This document shows positions 50,082-59,473 of a stretch of DNA of 64,000 bases, piece after piece. Every line of letters begins with the position of its first letter. The stretch's first letter is position 1. The position numbers and the translations under genes are program-made. The stretch is taken from the NCBI RefSeq assembly GCF_040801915.1, contig NZ_JBFMIA010000002.1, positions 310,001 to 374,000 on the forward strand, written 5' to 3'. The notes below the pieces were generated by a model. It was not told the DNA's origin. It did no database searches and was given only the letters and a program-made list of their open reading frames with translations. Origin of the DNA: Jeotgalibacillus marinus. Lineage in GTDB: Bacteria > Bacillota > Bacilli > Bacillales > Jeotgalibacillaceae.

Positions 50082-50930
50082 TTATTCTTCCGCTACGTAT
50101 ACAGGAGGAAGATATGGCCAACTCGAAAAATCAGTTATGATGCCGTCAACGCCATATCGAAAGGCTTTCTGTATTAACTTTGGATCAGTCTTCGACCAAA
50201 CGAGAACTTTACCCTCGCGTTGATGGATTTCATCTACCATTCGCTTGTTTAAGTTAGAGATATTAAAATTGATATAGGTAGCAAATGAAGTAAGATCATT
50301 TAATTTTTTGCTTGAAATTGGAGTAGTAGATGTTTCAATTAGAACAGCAATTTGCAATTTCGGATTTAGTTCATGTATTTTTTTCAATGCATGTTCACTA
50401 AACGACTGCACTACAATACTTTGTAAGTCATTATACTGATCGAGGATCTCTACCACTTTTTCTTCTATACCTGGATAAAGTGATGGGTTTTTGATCTCGA
50501 TAAGAATGCCGATTTTACCGTAAAATTCTTCTAGTAATTCATTAAGCGTGATAATGGCCTCACCTTCAAAGTCACTGTGAAAACTAGTCCCAGCATCTAA
50601 TTTCTTTAATTCATCCAGTGTGAAATTTTTTACTAAGCCTTTACCATTCGTCGTTCGATCCACTGATTCATCATGAATGACAATGAGTTCACCGTCTTTT
50701 GATAAATGGACATCTCCTTCAATAAAATCCGCTCCTAAATCTAACCCTTTTTGAAAACTTGACATTGTATTTTCTGGAGCGAAATTAGCAGCACCTCGAT
50801 GTGCCACCGTAATCATCCCTTCTAAGTCCACCCTCTTGATCGATTGCCCCATATACCCAACGAGAAGCAACAAGCACACACCGATCAAACCACCCGCCAT
50901 AAGTCTTTTCTTGCCCCACTTTATTTTCAT
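50082..50930 (-). CDS. Glycerophosphodiester phosphodiesterase, membrane-anchored
   Basis: A 282-residue GDPD enzyme with one N-terminal helix (about 12-29) and then the catalytic TIM barrel: VAHRGAANFAPENTMSSFQKGLDLGADFIEGDVHLSKDGELIVIHDESVDRTTNGKG, which carries the HR, ENT, E.D.H and HD catalytic/metal motifs. ILIEIKNP and a C-terminal WSKTDP..GVDGIITD complete the fold. It cleaves glycerophosphodiesters to glycerol 3-phosphate and an alcohol outside the membrane, feeding phosphate and glycerol salvage. It appears monocistronic. Confidence 0.93.
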   Translation of the reverse strand: MKIKWGKKRLMAGGLIGVCLLLLVGYMGQSIKRVDLEGMITVAHRGAANFAPENTMSSFQKGLDLGADFIEGDVHLSKDGELIVIHDESVDRTTNGKGLVKNFTLDELKKLDAGTSFHSDFEGEAIITLNELLEEFYGKIGILIEIKNPSLYPGIEEKVVEILDQYNDLQSIVVQSFSEHALKKIHELNPKLQIAVLIETSTTPISSKKLNDLTSFATYINFNISNLNKRMVDEIHQREGKVLVWSKTDPKLIQKAFRYGVDGIITDFSSWPYLPPVYVAEE

Positions 50931-51177
50931 TTTAATAACACCACAGTTCCCTCCAACCTGAAAATAACTGATTATTCAGATTACTATGTTTATTATTATT
51001 TTATCCTAACTATTGTCGAACGTGACTTTATTACCTGATTTTTTTATAAAAAATATACAACTAGAAGGGAATTTCTCATTTCTCTTCTGAAATACACTTT
51101 TTCATCATCGGAGAAATTTTTTATGCTAAATTAGACTTAAGTAAAATAAACATAAAAGACTCCCAGTAGGTGAAAAA

Positions 51178-52887
51178 ATGAATAAGATTAATTTATGGTT
51201 TATCACTCCTTATCAAGCCATTGTTCCATTGATTGAAGAAATAAAAAAAGAACACGCACAATTTCGCGTGACAATTAAAGTAGGAAATTTAGAAAATGGC
51301 GTAGTTTTTGCAAGAGAGGCAGAGAAAAAAGGTGCTGACATGATTATTAGTCGTGGGGGGACAGCAACACTCATACGAGAAGCAGTCAATGTGCCCGTTA
51401 TTGATGTACACATTTCAGGATATGACCTCCTGCGTTCGATCACGCTAGCCGAACATTCTTCTTATAAAAAGGCATTAGTCGGTTACTCGAATATTACTAT
51501 TGGCGCTTCTTCCATTATTGATTTATTAGATATTGAAATGGATGTTTTTACGATTGGGCATGCAAATGAAGTAAAGCAGCTGTTAGGTCAATTGAAAAAT
51601 GACGGCTATACAAGAATTCTAGGAGATGTTGTAACCGTTGCAGCGGCAAAGGAATTCGCGCTAGACGGCCTTCTTATTCAATCAGGCAGGGAATCCATAT
51701 TAGAAGCGTTTGAAGAAGCAGAACACACTTTTAATTCTCAGTTTGAATCACAAAAACTTATACATGTTATGCGCGATTTATTGACCCAACGAGATCAAGA
51801 TGTTGTCATCGTAAAACAAGGTGGACAGATTTTATTTGAACACTGGGCCAAATTTCAAAAGAGACCCATTTCTGATCACGACCTTTTCTCTATAATTGGA
51901 CAAACGATCCAGGAACATAGAAGTCTTTCTAGAATCATGCTCAATAATAAAGAAACCCTAAAGGTAGATACTTACCTAAATACTCAATTTGAAGAAAAGG
52001 TCGTTACCGTATTCATTCAATCATTTCCTTCAACGTCTGCTGAATCAATGAATATTCAATTCGAACAAGTAAAATATCCTCCTGCTTTGGTGGCTAAAAG
52101 TTCCACAATGCTTCACTTAAATGAAACGATCCAACACCCTTCATTTGCGCACAAAGCGATCGTATTAACTGGAGCTTCAGGAACAGGAAAAAAACTAATT
52201 GCAAGATACATCCATTCCTATCATCAAAAAAGTGGTTGGTTTATGAAAATTGACCATCAGCACTTACTAGACAATTTCTCAAAAGGATTTCCTGATAATG
52301 TGTCTACAGTATTTGTACAAATAAACCAAGAACTTCATCCTAGTCATCTGTCTGTATTAAATGATATTTTGCACATGGCAAAAACACAGTCGACACAAGT
52401 AATCATTTCAACAGAATCTCAGAACATACGAATACCGGATGACGAGGAATGGAAAAAGGCTTATCGCCTCACGATTCCTACTCTGAAAGAAAGAGTGGAT
52501 GATATACACAACTTAAGTGTTCATTTTTTAGCGGAGTTTCACCAATCACTAGGCACACAACCCGTTAAAATTCATGACAATGCTATACGCGCTTTACTAA
52601 AAATGGATTGGCCTGCAAACGTTCGCGACCTCAAAGTCTACATGAGACGACTAGCTCTTTCAGAAAAAGGGTACGTGATCGATACAAACACACTTGCCAA
52701 AAATCCGTTTTACCCAACAGAAACAAAAGGCTCAATTCCAACATCTATTGATAAAAAAGAAACATTAAAAGATATCGAGAAAAAGATTATCGAACAAGTA
52801 TTAAAAGAAGAAGAATTCAATCAAACAAAAACCGCAAAACGTTTAGGCATTAACCGTGCAACCCTTTGGCGAAAACTCAAAGAATGA
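51178..52887 (+). CDS. PrpR_N-domain Fis-type regulator with degenerate AAA+ domain
   Basis: The 569-residue regulator has an N-terminal PrpR_N/propionate-type sensor (about 1-185, with GADMIISRGGTATLIREAVNVPVIDV), a PAS-like linker and an AAA+ domain with Walker A LTGASGTGKK. The final Fis helix-turn-helix is FNQTKTAKRLGINRATLWRKL. The GAFTGA loop is absent and the Walker B place reads STVFVQINQEL instead of a hydrophobic-DE motif. It therefore probably cannot hydrolyse ATP normally or activate sigma-54, and may act as a direct sigma-A repressor/activator. It precedes, in the same direction, the acid-sugar operon it likely controls. Confidence 0.85.
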   Translation: MNKINLWFITPYQAIVPLIEEIKKEHAQFRVTIKVGNLENGVVFAREAEKKGADMIISRGGTATLIREAVNVPVIDVHISGYDLLRSITLAEHSSYKKALVGYSNITIGASSIIDLLDIEMDVFTIGHANEVKQLLGQLKNDGYTRILGDVVTVAAAKEFALDGLLIQSGRESILEAFEEAEHTFNSQFESQKLIHVMRDLLTQRDQDVVIVKQGGQILFEHWAKFQKRPISDHDLFSIIGQTIQEHRSLSRIMLNNKETLKVDTYLNTQFEEKVVTVFIQSFPSTSAESMNIQFEQVKYPPALVAKSSTMLHLNETIQHPSFAHKAIVLTGASGTGKKLIARYIHSYHQKSGWFMKIDHQHLLDNFSKGFPDNVSTVFVQINQELHPSHLSVLNDILHMAKTQSTQVIISTESQNIRIPDDEEWKKAYRLTIPTLKERVDDIHNLSVHFLAEFHQSLGTQPVKIHDNAIRALLKMDWPANVRDLKVYMRRLALSEKGYVIDTNTLAKNPFYPTETKGSIPTSIDKKETLKDIEKKIIEQVLKEEEFNQTKTAKRLGINRATLWRKLKE

Positions 52888-52908
52888 GTTTTCGTCATTT
52901 TTTCGTTA

Positions 52909-52955
52909 AAAAGTGTTGCTTTTTTAAACTATTTTTAAAAAGAAACACTTTTCTC
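52909..52955 (+). terminator. Hairpin after the regulator gene
   Basis: AAAAGTGTT-G-CTTTTT pairs with AAAAAG-A-AACACTTTT around a T/A-rich loop. It has no long U-tail but stands between the regulator stop and the next promoter. Confidence 0.55.
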
Positions 52956-52966
52956 AAAAGAATATG

Positions 52967-52994
52967 TTGTAAAAATCAACATATATCTTATAGT
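52967..52994 (+). promoter_or_regulatory. Promoter of the four-carbon acid sugar operon
   Basis: -35 TTGTAA (52967-52972), 16-base spacer and -10 TATAGT (52989-52994). The start would be near 53001, inside the cre box. I see no -24/-12 sigma-54 promoter. Confidence 0.6.
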
Positions 52995-52998
52995 TATA

Positions 52999-53013
52999 TT
53001 GAAAACGTTTTCT
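52999..53013 (+). promoter_or_regulatory. cre box (CcpA) at the transcription start
   Basis: TTGAAAACGTTTTCT fits WTGNAANCGNWNNCW at all defined positions and is nearly palindromic. It overlaps the predicted +1, so CcpA would block initiation in the presence of preferred sugars. Confidence 0.85.
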
Positions 53014-53047
53014 TCTTTTGAAATTTATTGATAGAGGGGTTAAGAAG

Positions 53048-54040
53048 ATGAAAATTAAAGCGACTCTTGAGCGAATTCCTGGTGGCATGATGGTTGTTCC
53101 ACTATTACTTGCTGCTACGATTAACACAGTAGCACCCGATTTATTAAGAATTGGAGGTTTTACTCAAGCACTTTTCGTTGACAGCGCAAATGCGTTAATT
53201 GCTTTGTTCCTTCTATGTACAGGAGCTCAAATTAATGTGAAAACATTTGGTGTTTCTCTTGCAAAAGGAGCTACACTGTTAACAACGAAATGGATTGTCG
53301 GTGCAATATTCGGATTGCTTGCATTTATGTTTGCAGGAGATAACGGATTATGGATGGGATTAGCCCCAATCGCTGTTATAGCAGCAATGACCAATAGTAA
53401 CGGTGGTTTATTTGTGGCATTAGTAGGGCAATACGGTAACAAAGATGACCGTGCAGCGTATTCTCTATTAGCTTTAAATGATGGACCATTTTTAACAATG
53501 GTCGCATTAAGTATTTTTGGAATGATGGGATTTGTAAATGGGATGTTCTCAATGGTCTCATTCATTGCCGTCCTACTCCCCATTATTATTGGGATGATTC
53601 TTGGAAATTTGGATGAAGAAATGAGATCATTTTTAGATAAAGGAAGTTATATGCTAATTCCTTTCTTCGCATTTTCTTTAGGTATGGGGATTAATTTCTC
53701 TGCCATCATTACTGGAGGCATTGGCGGAGTTGTTTTAGGCTTCATGACTGTGTTTATCACTGGAACAGCTGGGTATTTTGTCTTTAAATCATTAAAATGG
53801 AATCCAATTGTTGGAGCCGCTGAAGGCTCAACTGCTGGGAACGCCGTTGCTACACCTGCTGCCATTGCTACCGCAAGTGCAAGCTTTTCATCTGTAGTTG
53901 ATATTGCAACTGTTCAAGTAGCGGCTTCAACGGTGACGACCTCCATTTTGCTACCACTGTACATTGCATTTTTAGTTAAACGACTCGAACGAAAAGGCAC
54001 TACTTTTAATCATGGAGAGCCGGCACGACGAGCTGGATAA
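53048..54040 (+). CDS. KdgT-family permease (2-keto-3-deoxygluconate transporter family)
   Basis: A 330-residue protein with about ten hydrophobic segments, starting KATLERIPGGMMVVPLLLAATINTVAPDLL, with AMTNSNGGLFVALVGQYG and a GAAEGSTAGNAVATPAAIA block typical of KdgT. GAGGGG eight bases before ATG 53048 fixes the start over the TTG at 53018. In this operon the substrate is more likely a four-carbon acid sugar such as threonate or erythronate than KDG. Repression through the cre box is expected. Confidence 0.88.
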   Translation: MKIKATLERIPGGMMVVPLLLAATINTVAPDLLRIGGFTQALFVDSANALIALFLLCTGAQINVKTFGVSLAKGATLLTTKWIVGAIFGLLAFMFAGDNGLWMGLAPIAVIAAMTNSNGGLFVALVGQYGNKDDRAAYSLLALNDGPFLTMVALSIFGMMGFVNGMFSMVSFIAVLLPIIIGMILGNLDEEMRSFLDKGSYMLIPFFAFSLGMGINFSAIITGGIGGVVLGFMTVFITGTAGYFVFKSLKWNPIVGAAEGSTAGNAVATPAAIATASASFSSVVDIATVQVAASTVTTSILLPLYIAFLVKRLERKGTTFNHGEPARRAG

Positions 54041-54054
54041 GGACGTGAATGTAG

Positions 54055-55362
54055 ATGACAACTATTTTAGGAATAATTGCTGACGATTTTACTGGAGCGA
54101 ATGATACAGGTGTTCATCTCGCAAAAAAAGGACTAACTACACGAGTGATGCTTAAACAGTCACCCTCAAATGAAAAACTAGAAGCGGATCATGCAGACGA
54201 TATTGACGTCTGGATCATTGACACAAATAGTCGTTCCCTAGCGCCTGACCATGCTTCTAATGTGGTTTTACATGAAATGAATCGCTTAAAAACCAAAGGC
54301 GTCAACCGCTTTTATAAAAAAATTGATTCAACCTTACGTGGAAATATTGCGAGAGAATTGATCGCTGTTCAAAACGTAGCCGATACAGATCTAGTGTTTA
54401 TCGCACCCGCTTTCCCTAAGATGGGTAGAACTGTTGTCGAGGGATCCTTGTACGTTAACGGGATACCAGTCACCGAAACAGAATTTGCAAAAGACCCAAA
54501 AACACCCGTGCTACACAACTTCATTCCTAATTTACTAGGGGAGTATAGAGAAAAAACAGCTGTTCTTACTCGACATCATTTGTATCAAAGTAATGTACAT
54601 GAATGGGTTCAAGAGCAGCTGAATAACGGGATTAAATGGATCGTGTGTGATACCGAAAAAGAGGAAGATTTTCACATTCTCAGCCAACTAGATGAACATG
54701 AAGATTACTCGATCACTTGGGCTGGATCTGCTGGTCTGATTAATCATTTAAAGTTAGTGAATGATAAAGTGGATACAAATAAAGAAGTAAAGCTAGAGGC
54801 CAAACAAGTACTGGTCGTGTCAGGTAGCTTATCAAGCACAACAAGTGAACAGATTCAGCATTTGAGTAATCGCCCTAACACCCACATGCTGGAAATCGAT
54901 CCTATGAAGCTACTAACTGAACCTTCCTATCAAACTGACATAATGAAAAAGAGCACATTGTTAGATTCTTTTGATTGTCTAGTCATTTATGTCGCTTCTA
55001 CGCAAGAAAACAGAGATGGTGTAAGTCTTGTAAGAACTGAACAGAACTGGTCCCCTACTGAAACAGCAAAAAGACTTTCAGAAGGACTTGGTCATTTAGC
55101 CGAACTTGCCTTAACAAATGAAGTATTTGATGCGATCATTATGACCGGCGGTGACACCGCTAAAGACATATGCAACGTGTTACAAATACACGATATGGAG
55201 CTATTACTTGAAGCAGAGACTGGACTTCCATTAGGCTCAATCAAATGGAACAATAATAAACTATTTGCTATAACCAAAGCTGGTGGATTCGGTTTTCCTA
55301 ATTCCATAGCAAATGCAGTAGATTTCTTGAAAGGAGAACGAATCACTCATGACTCAAACTAA
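54055..55362 (+). CDS. Four-carbon acid sugar kinase (DUF1537, DtnK/OtnK type)
   Basis: The 435-residue protein has the N-terminal substrate domain GIIADDFTGANDTGVHLAKKG with FYKKIDSTLRGNIARE, and the C-terminal nucleotide-binding domain VLVVSGSLSSTT...IIMTGGDTAKDI and PLGSIKWN..AITKAGGFG. The family phosphorylates D-threonate, D-erythronate or related acids with ATP. It begins 14 bases after the permease and overlaps the dehydrogenase gene by 14 bases, which strongly links the three steps. Confidence 0.92.
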   Translation: MTTILGIIADDFTGANDTGVHLAKKGLTTRVMLKQSPSNEKLEADHADDIDVWIIDTNSRSLAPDHASNVVLHEMNRLKTKGVNRFYKKIDSTLRGNIARELIAVQNVADTDLVFIAPAFPKMGRTVVEGSLYVNGIPVTETEFAKDPKTPVLHNFIPNLLGEYREKTAVLTRHHLYQSNVHEWVQEQLNNGIKWIVCDTEKEEDFHILSQLDEHEDYSITWAGSAGLINHLKLVNDKVDTNKEVKLEAKQVLVVSGSLSSTTSEQIQHLSNRPNTHMLEIDPMKLLTEPSYQTDIMKKSTLLDSFDCLVIYVASTQENRDGVSLVRTEQNWSPTETAKRLSEGLGHLAELALTNEVFDAIIMTGGDTAKDICNVLQIHDMELLLEAETGLPLGSIKWNNNKLFAITKAGGFGFPNSIANAVDFLKGERITHDSN

Positions 55363-56347
55363 ACCGGTAATTGGCATCACAATGGGGGACGCTGCTGGAG
55401 TCGGACCAGAAATCATTTTAAAAGCCTTTAACGACGACAGTGTGGCAAAAATGAGCAACTCATTCATAATTGGAGACGCAAAAATCCTAGAGCGCGCAAA
55501 ATCATTTGTGGGCAGTACAAAAGAAATTCATGTGATCAAACATCCATCAGAAGGACTATTCACATCCGATGTTATTGATTGTCTAGATTTGAACATGCTA
55601 CCAAATGACCTTGCCGTAGGTGAAGTATCACCCATAGCTGGAGACGCAGCATTTCACTATTTAGCTAAAGCTATTTCACTCGCAAATGCCAAAGAAATTG
55701 ACGCAATTTGTACAGCGCCACTAAATAAAGAAGCACTTCAAAAAGGTGGACACCATTATCCTGGTCACACCGAAATTTTAGCTGACTTAACAGACACAAA
55801 AGACTATTCTATGATGTTATCTGCTCCAAACCTGAAAGTTATCCATGTCACTACACATGTTGGAATTATCGATGCAGTAAACATGATCACGCCTGAGCGT
55901 GTGCTGCACGTTATTCACTTAGCACACGAGACACTTTCAAAAGCAGGCATTAAAAACCCTAAAATAGCTGTTTGCGGGATTAATCCTCATGCAGGTGAAA
56001 ATGGATTATTCGGCAATGGCGAAGAAGAGGAAAAAATTATTCCAGCCGTAGAAAAAGCCATTGCAGAAGGCATTGATGTTCAAGGCCCACTTCCTGCTGA
56101 TACTTTATTCTTCCGTACAGTTCGTGGCGATTTTGATATTGTCGTGGCTATGTATCATGACCAAGGGCATGCACCTGTAAAAGTACTCGGGTTAGAATCT
56201 GGTGTCAACATCACAGTTGGTCTTCCTATTATTCGCACAAGTGTAGACCACGGTACAGCTTTTGATATCGCCGGAAAAGGTATTGCGGATGAGAAAAGCT
56301 TAGTAGAAGCCTTAAGACAAGCTGTTGAGCTGTCACCTGAAAAATAG
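55349..56347 (+). CDS. pdxA2: PdxA-family 4-phospho-acid-sugar dehydrogenase (PdxA2 type)
   Basis: The 332-residue NAD-dependent dehydrogenase has GITMGDAAGVGPEIILKA, TAPLNKEALQKGGHHYPGHTEIL and the metal-ligand His in HVTTHVGI and MYHDQGHAPVK. It is homologous to PdxA of vitamin B6 synthesis. However, the operon with a DUF1537 kinase is the known setting of PdxA2, which oxidises and decarboxylates 4-phospho-D-threonate/erythronate to DHAP. AGGAGA precedes the ATG inside the kinase gene. Bacillaceae normally make B6 by PdxST, which supports the catabolic role. Confidence 0.92.
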   Translation: MTQTKPVIGITMGDAAGVGPEIILKAFNDDSVAKMSNSFIIGDAKILERAKSFVGSTKEIHVIKHPSEGLFTSDVIDCLDLNMLPNDLAVGEVSPIAGDAAFHYLAKAISLANAKEIDAICTAPLNKEALQKGGHHYPGHTEILADLTDTKDYSMMLSAPNLKVIHVTTHVGIIDAVNMITPERVLHVIHLAHETLSKAGIKNPKIAVCGINPHAGENGLFGNGEEEEKIIPAVEKAIAEGIDVQGPLPADTLFFRTVRGDFDIVVAMYHDQGHAPVKVLGLESGVNITVGLPIIRTSVDHGTAFDIAGKGIADEKSLVEALRQAVELSPEK

Positions 56348-56355
56348 AAACCAAA

Positions 56356-56400
56356 CAATAAAAAGCCATTTACCGATACAACGGTATTGGCTTTTTATTG
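56356..56400. terminator. Bidirectional terminator
   Basis: Perfect 13-bp arms (caataaaaagcca at 56356-56368 and complement at 56388-56400) with an inner TACCG/CGGTA stem. It ends the acid-sugar operon and the minus-strand flavoprotein remnant. Confidence 0.9.
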
Positions 56401-57302
56401 TTAAAAATCCTCATATGTCAAATCGATATTAACCCCGATTGCCGCTCTACTTCCCTCAGCAGCAGCGATAATCTGTTGAGAAGGCGCAACAATTGAGGTA
56501 TCACCCGCAGCGTAGATTTGATCCACACTCGTTCGACCAAATTCATCCACTACGTAACTTCCCATGTCATTTATTTCACATCCAAACAAATCACCAAAAC
56601 TCGTCGCATGCTCCCATTCTGGTGCGATGAATCCCCCCAAACTTTTTACATGTGAACCATCTTCGAACACAATCTTGTTTAAGTACCCTTTTCTTCCAAC
56701 CAGACGATCAATCACCTTTTCAATCACTTGAATACCTTTTCTCGCTAATTCACTTTTTTCCTCATCTGTTAGAGAATGATGACCATTTGTACAAATAAGC
56801 AAATCCTTACTCCAGTTGGAAATAATCTTAGCCATGTCAAACCCGTACTCATCTTCTGAGATCAACACAAGCGGACGATCACGCAGCTCCCAACCATCAC
56901 AATACGGACAGCTAAATAAACTTTTACCATAATATTCACTAATCTCATTTACATCAGGCAATGTTTCTTTTATTCCACTTGCAAGAATAATTTTTCTACT
57001 ATAAAAAACAGTACCTGTTTCAGTTATCAACTTAAAATTTTTTTATTTTCTTGCTCAATTTCTATAACTTGTTCATTAACACATTCAACCGATGGATAAT
57101 AATAAATTTCTTGTTGAGCTATTCGTCTGAACTCTTTTAGAGAAACTCCATCTCTCGTGATAAACCCATGTGACTCATTCGTTACGCCATTTCTCGGTTT
57201 ATTGTTGTCAAACAGGAGAACCTGCCTTCTCGCCCTCCCCAACACAAGGGCAGCATTCAACCCTGCAGGTCCACCGCCAATAATAGCACAATCTTCTACC
57301 AT
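56401..57302 (-). pseudogene. Thioredoxin-reductase-like flavoprotein split by a one-base frameshift
   Basis: The first frame (from ATG 57302) gives an FAD site DCAIIGGGPAGLNAALVLGRARR and stops near 57030. The second frame continues ITETGTVFYSRKIILASG, SCPYCDGWELRDRP (CxxC-like) and the C-terminal FAD motif QIYAAGDTS to 56401. At a run of seven A (about 57034-57040) one extra A joins them as QENKKNFKLITETG, restoring a protein of about 300 residues. It may be a true pseudogene, a homopolymer sequencing error, or slippage. The intact protein would be an NAD(P)H-dependent FAD oxidoreductase. Confidence 0.8.
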
Positions 57303-57616
57303 AAATTCCACCAACTCCCTGAACAAACAGATGGTTTATATTATGTTTCAATGGGGGAATATAGGTGGGTGGTCATCACTCAGATTTAATAAATGGACGC
57401 TAATTGTACCACCCCACCGACCATCAGTTTTTATTGACTTACGTGTTTTTACCAAATCAACAAAAAACGATACTGAATAACTATACTAAAAAAACATAAA
57501 AATTTTAATTATTTATATTTTTCTTTTATTTAAGTTTTTTACCCGTTTTAAAAAAATTCATTTTACAGCTACTCCCTTTTATATTATTATAGTCAAATAA
57601 TGAAGGAGATGAGGTT
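57303..57616. other. Gap between the flavoprotein remnant and the peptide transporter
   Basis: About 310 AT-rich bases with the divergent start regions of both genes. I see no gene, riboswitch or clear operator. AAGGAG at its end serves the transporter. Confidence 0.5.
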
Positions 57617-59107
57617 GTGTCAGACTTGAATAAACAGAAGATTGTGGACAGTGTTCCTCAGACAGGTTTTTTTGGTCATCCTAAGGGATTATTGACGCTT
57701 TTTTTTACTGAATTTTGGGAGCGATTTTCTTACTATGGCATGAGAGCCATCCTTGTTTTTTATATGTATTACGAAGTATCACAAGGTGGATTGGGGCTAG
57801 ATCAACCAACCGCTTTAGCGATTATGTCAATCTACGGTTCATTAGTATATATGTCTGGAATCATTGGCGGCTGGCTAGCTGACAGGATCTTCGGATCATC
57901 AAAAGCTATATTCTACGGTGGAATCTTTATTATGCTTGGCCATATCGTGTTAGCCTTTCCAGGAAATTTAGCGATGTTCTTTGTTTCTATGGTGCTCATT
58001 GTCCTTGGTACCGGGTTGCTAAAACCGAACGTTACAACCGTTGTGGGTGATATTTACAGTGAAAATGATAATCGTCGTGATGCAGGATTCAGTATTTTCT
58101 ACATGGGGATTAACCTTGGTGGATTTCTTGCTCCGTTAATTGTCGGAAAAGCGATGGATACAAGCTTTCATTTAGGATTTGGTATTGCAGCTGTCGGGAT
58201 GTTTATAGGGTTAGTCGTTTTTGTGGTTACAAAGAAAAAGTACTTAGGACTTGCTGGTACCACTGTACCAAACCCCTTAACGCCTAGCGAAAAAAAGAAA
58301 ACCTATACGATTTTCGGTTTAAGTGCAGCTGTGATCACTGCGTTTGTTGCTCTCGGTATTCCAATGGGCTTTCTTACATTCGATGTTTTTATTGCACTTG
58401 TAGGAGTTTTCGGGATTTTAACACCGACGATTTACTTTTTTATCATGTATCGAAGTCCTAAAACGACTGCAGTGGAGCGTTCACGCATTATCGCGTACAT
58501 TCCGCTCTTTATCGCTTCTGTCATGTTCTGGGCCATTCAAGAGCAAGGAGCAACCATTCTTGCTGTCTATGCAGACCAACGTGCAAATCTAGAATTTCTA
58601 GGATTTACGATTTCACCTGCTTGGTTCCAATCATTAAATCCATTATTCATTATTCTTTTAGCACCCGTTTTTGCATGGGTTTGGGTAAAAATTGGCGATC
58701 GACAGCCAACCGTCCCTGTTAAATTCTCATTAGGTTTACTATTTGCTGGATTATCATTTCTTGTCATACTCGTACCAGGGTATCTTAATGGCGCGGAGTC
58801 ATTAGTCAACCCGTTATGGCTTGTTTTAAGCTACTTCATCGTTGTGCTTGGAGAACTATGCCTGTCGCCAGTTGGTCTTTCAGCAACAACAAAGCTAGCG
58901 CCAGCTGCCTTCTCAGCGCAAACCATGAGCCTGTGGTTCCTAACAAACGCAGCAGCTCAAGGAATTAACGCTCAGATCGTTAAGTTCTACACACCTGCCA
59001 CTGAAATGGTTTACTTTGGAGTGATTGGTGGAACGGCGATTGTGCTAAGTATCATTCTCTTCTTATTCGCTCCGAAGATTCAGGGGTATATGAAGGGTAT
59101 TAAATAA
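57617..59107 (+). CDS. POT/PTR-family proton-dependent di/tripeptide transporter
   Basis: The 496-residue MFS protein has 14 hydrophobic helices as in bacterial POT members. TEFWERFSYYGMRAILVFYM contains the ExxERFxYY proton/peptide motif of helix 1, FSIFYMGINLGGFLAPLIVG the PTR2 signature, and ELCLSPVGLS the helix 10 motif. It imports short peptides with protons and could feed peptidases such as PepT, encoded elsewhere in the window. The start is GTG 57617 with AAGGAG eight bases upstream. Confidence 0.94.
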   Translation: MSDLNKQKIVDSVPQTGFFGHPKGLLTLFFTEFWERFSYYGMRAILVFYMYYEVSQGGLGLDQPTALAIMSIYGSLVYMSGIIGGWLADRIFGSSKAIFYGGIFIMLGHIVLAFPGNLAMFFVSMVLIVLGTGLLKPNVTTVVGDIYSENDNRRDAGFSIFYMGINLGGFLAPLIVGKAMDTSFHLGFGIAAVGMFIGLVVFVVTKKKYLGLAGTTVPNPLTPSEKKKTYTIFGLSAAVITAFVALGIPMGFLTFDVFIALVGVFGILTPTIYFFIMYRSPKTTAVERSRIIAYIPLFIASVMFWAIQEQGATILAVYADQRANLEFLGFTISPAWFQSLNPLFIILLAPVFAWVWVKIGDRQPTVPVKFSLGLLFAGLSFLVILVPGYLNGAESLVNPLWLVLSYFIVVLGELCLSPVGLSATTKLAPAAFSAQTMSLWFLTNAAAQGINAQIVKFYTPATEMVYFGVIGGTAIVLSIILFLFAPKIQGYMKGIK

Positions 59108-59111
59108 ATGT

Positions 59112-59142
59112 AAAAATCCTCTGACCTTGTCAGGGGATTTTT
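59112..59142 (+). terminator. Terminator of the peptide transporter
   Basis: AAAAATCCTCTGAC pairs with GTCAGGGGATTTTT (one G-U) around a four-base loop, ending in T-run. Confidence 0.9.
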
Positions 59143-59315
59143 GCATTTATTTATGTTTTTATCGTGTAAGTCACGGGATAACCAGGTACATCGATTCATT
59201 CGTAATGTTGAAGTACAATAGGTAACTGGCATCGTTATCTCATGAATTATTCTAAGCATTCCTAAACCTAATTCACAACAATACGTGGCCTTCAATAGTT
59301 AGGAGGAAAATATAA

Positions 59316-59359
59316 CAAAAAACCAGTTCCCTACGTGAAGCCACGCAGGAAAACTGGTT
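59316..59359 (-). terminator. Terminator of the DUF3100 operon
   Basis: On the minus strand AACCAGTTTTCCTGCGTG pairs with CACGTAGGGAACTGGTT with small mismatches, followed by six U. The rest of 59108-59473 has no gene I can support. Confidence 0.8.
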
Positions 59360-59473
59360 CTAATAACCAAAAAATCATACTGGTTAGATTTATTTTGTCA
59401 ACGAAATCTATGTGACCAAAAAATAGTAAACAACTTGCTCTAACTCTTTATTCCAGCAATTATCAATGCAACA

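Noticed and set aside
51178..53047. Sigma-54 (-24/-12) promoter before the acid-sugar operon
   Set aside because: No GG-N10-GC type element is visible and the regulator lacks GAFTGA; a sigma-A promoter with a cre box explains the region.
55349..56347. PdxA for vitamin B6 biosynthesis
   Set aside because: Overlap with a DUF1537 kinase gene and the KdgT-type permease points to the catabolic PdxA2 role.
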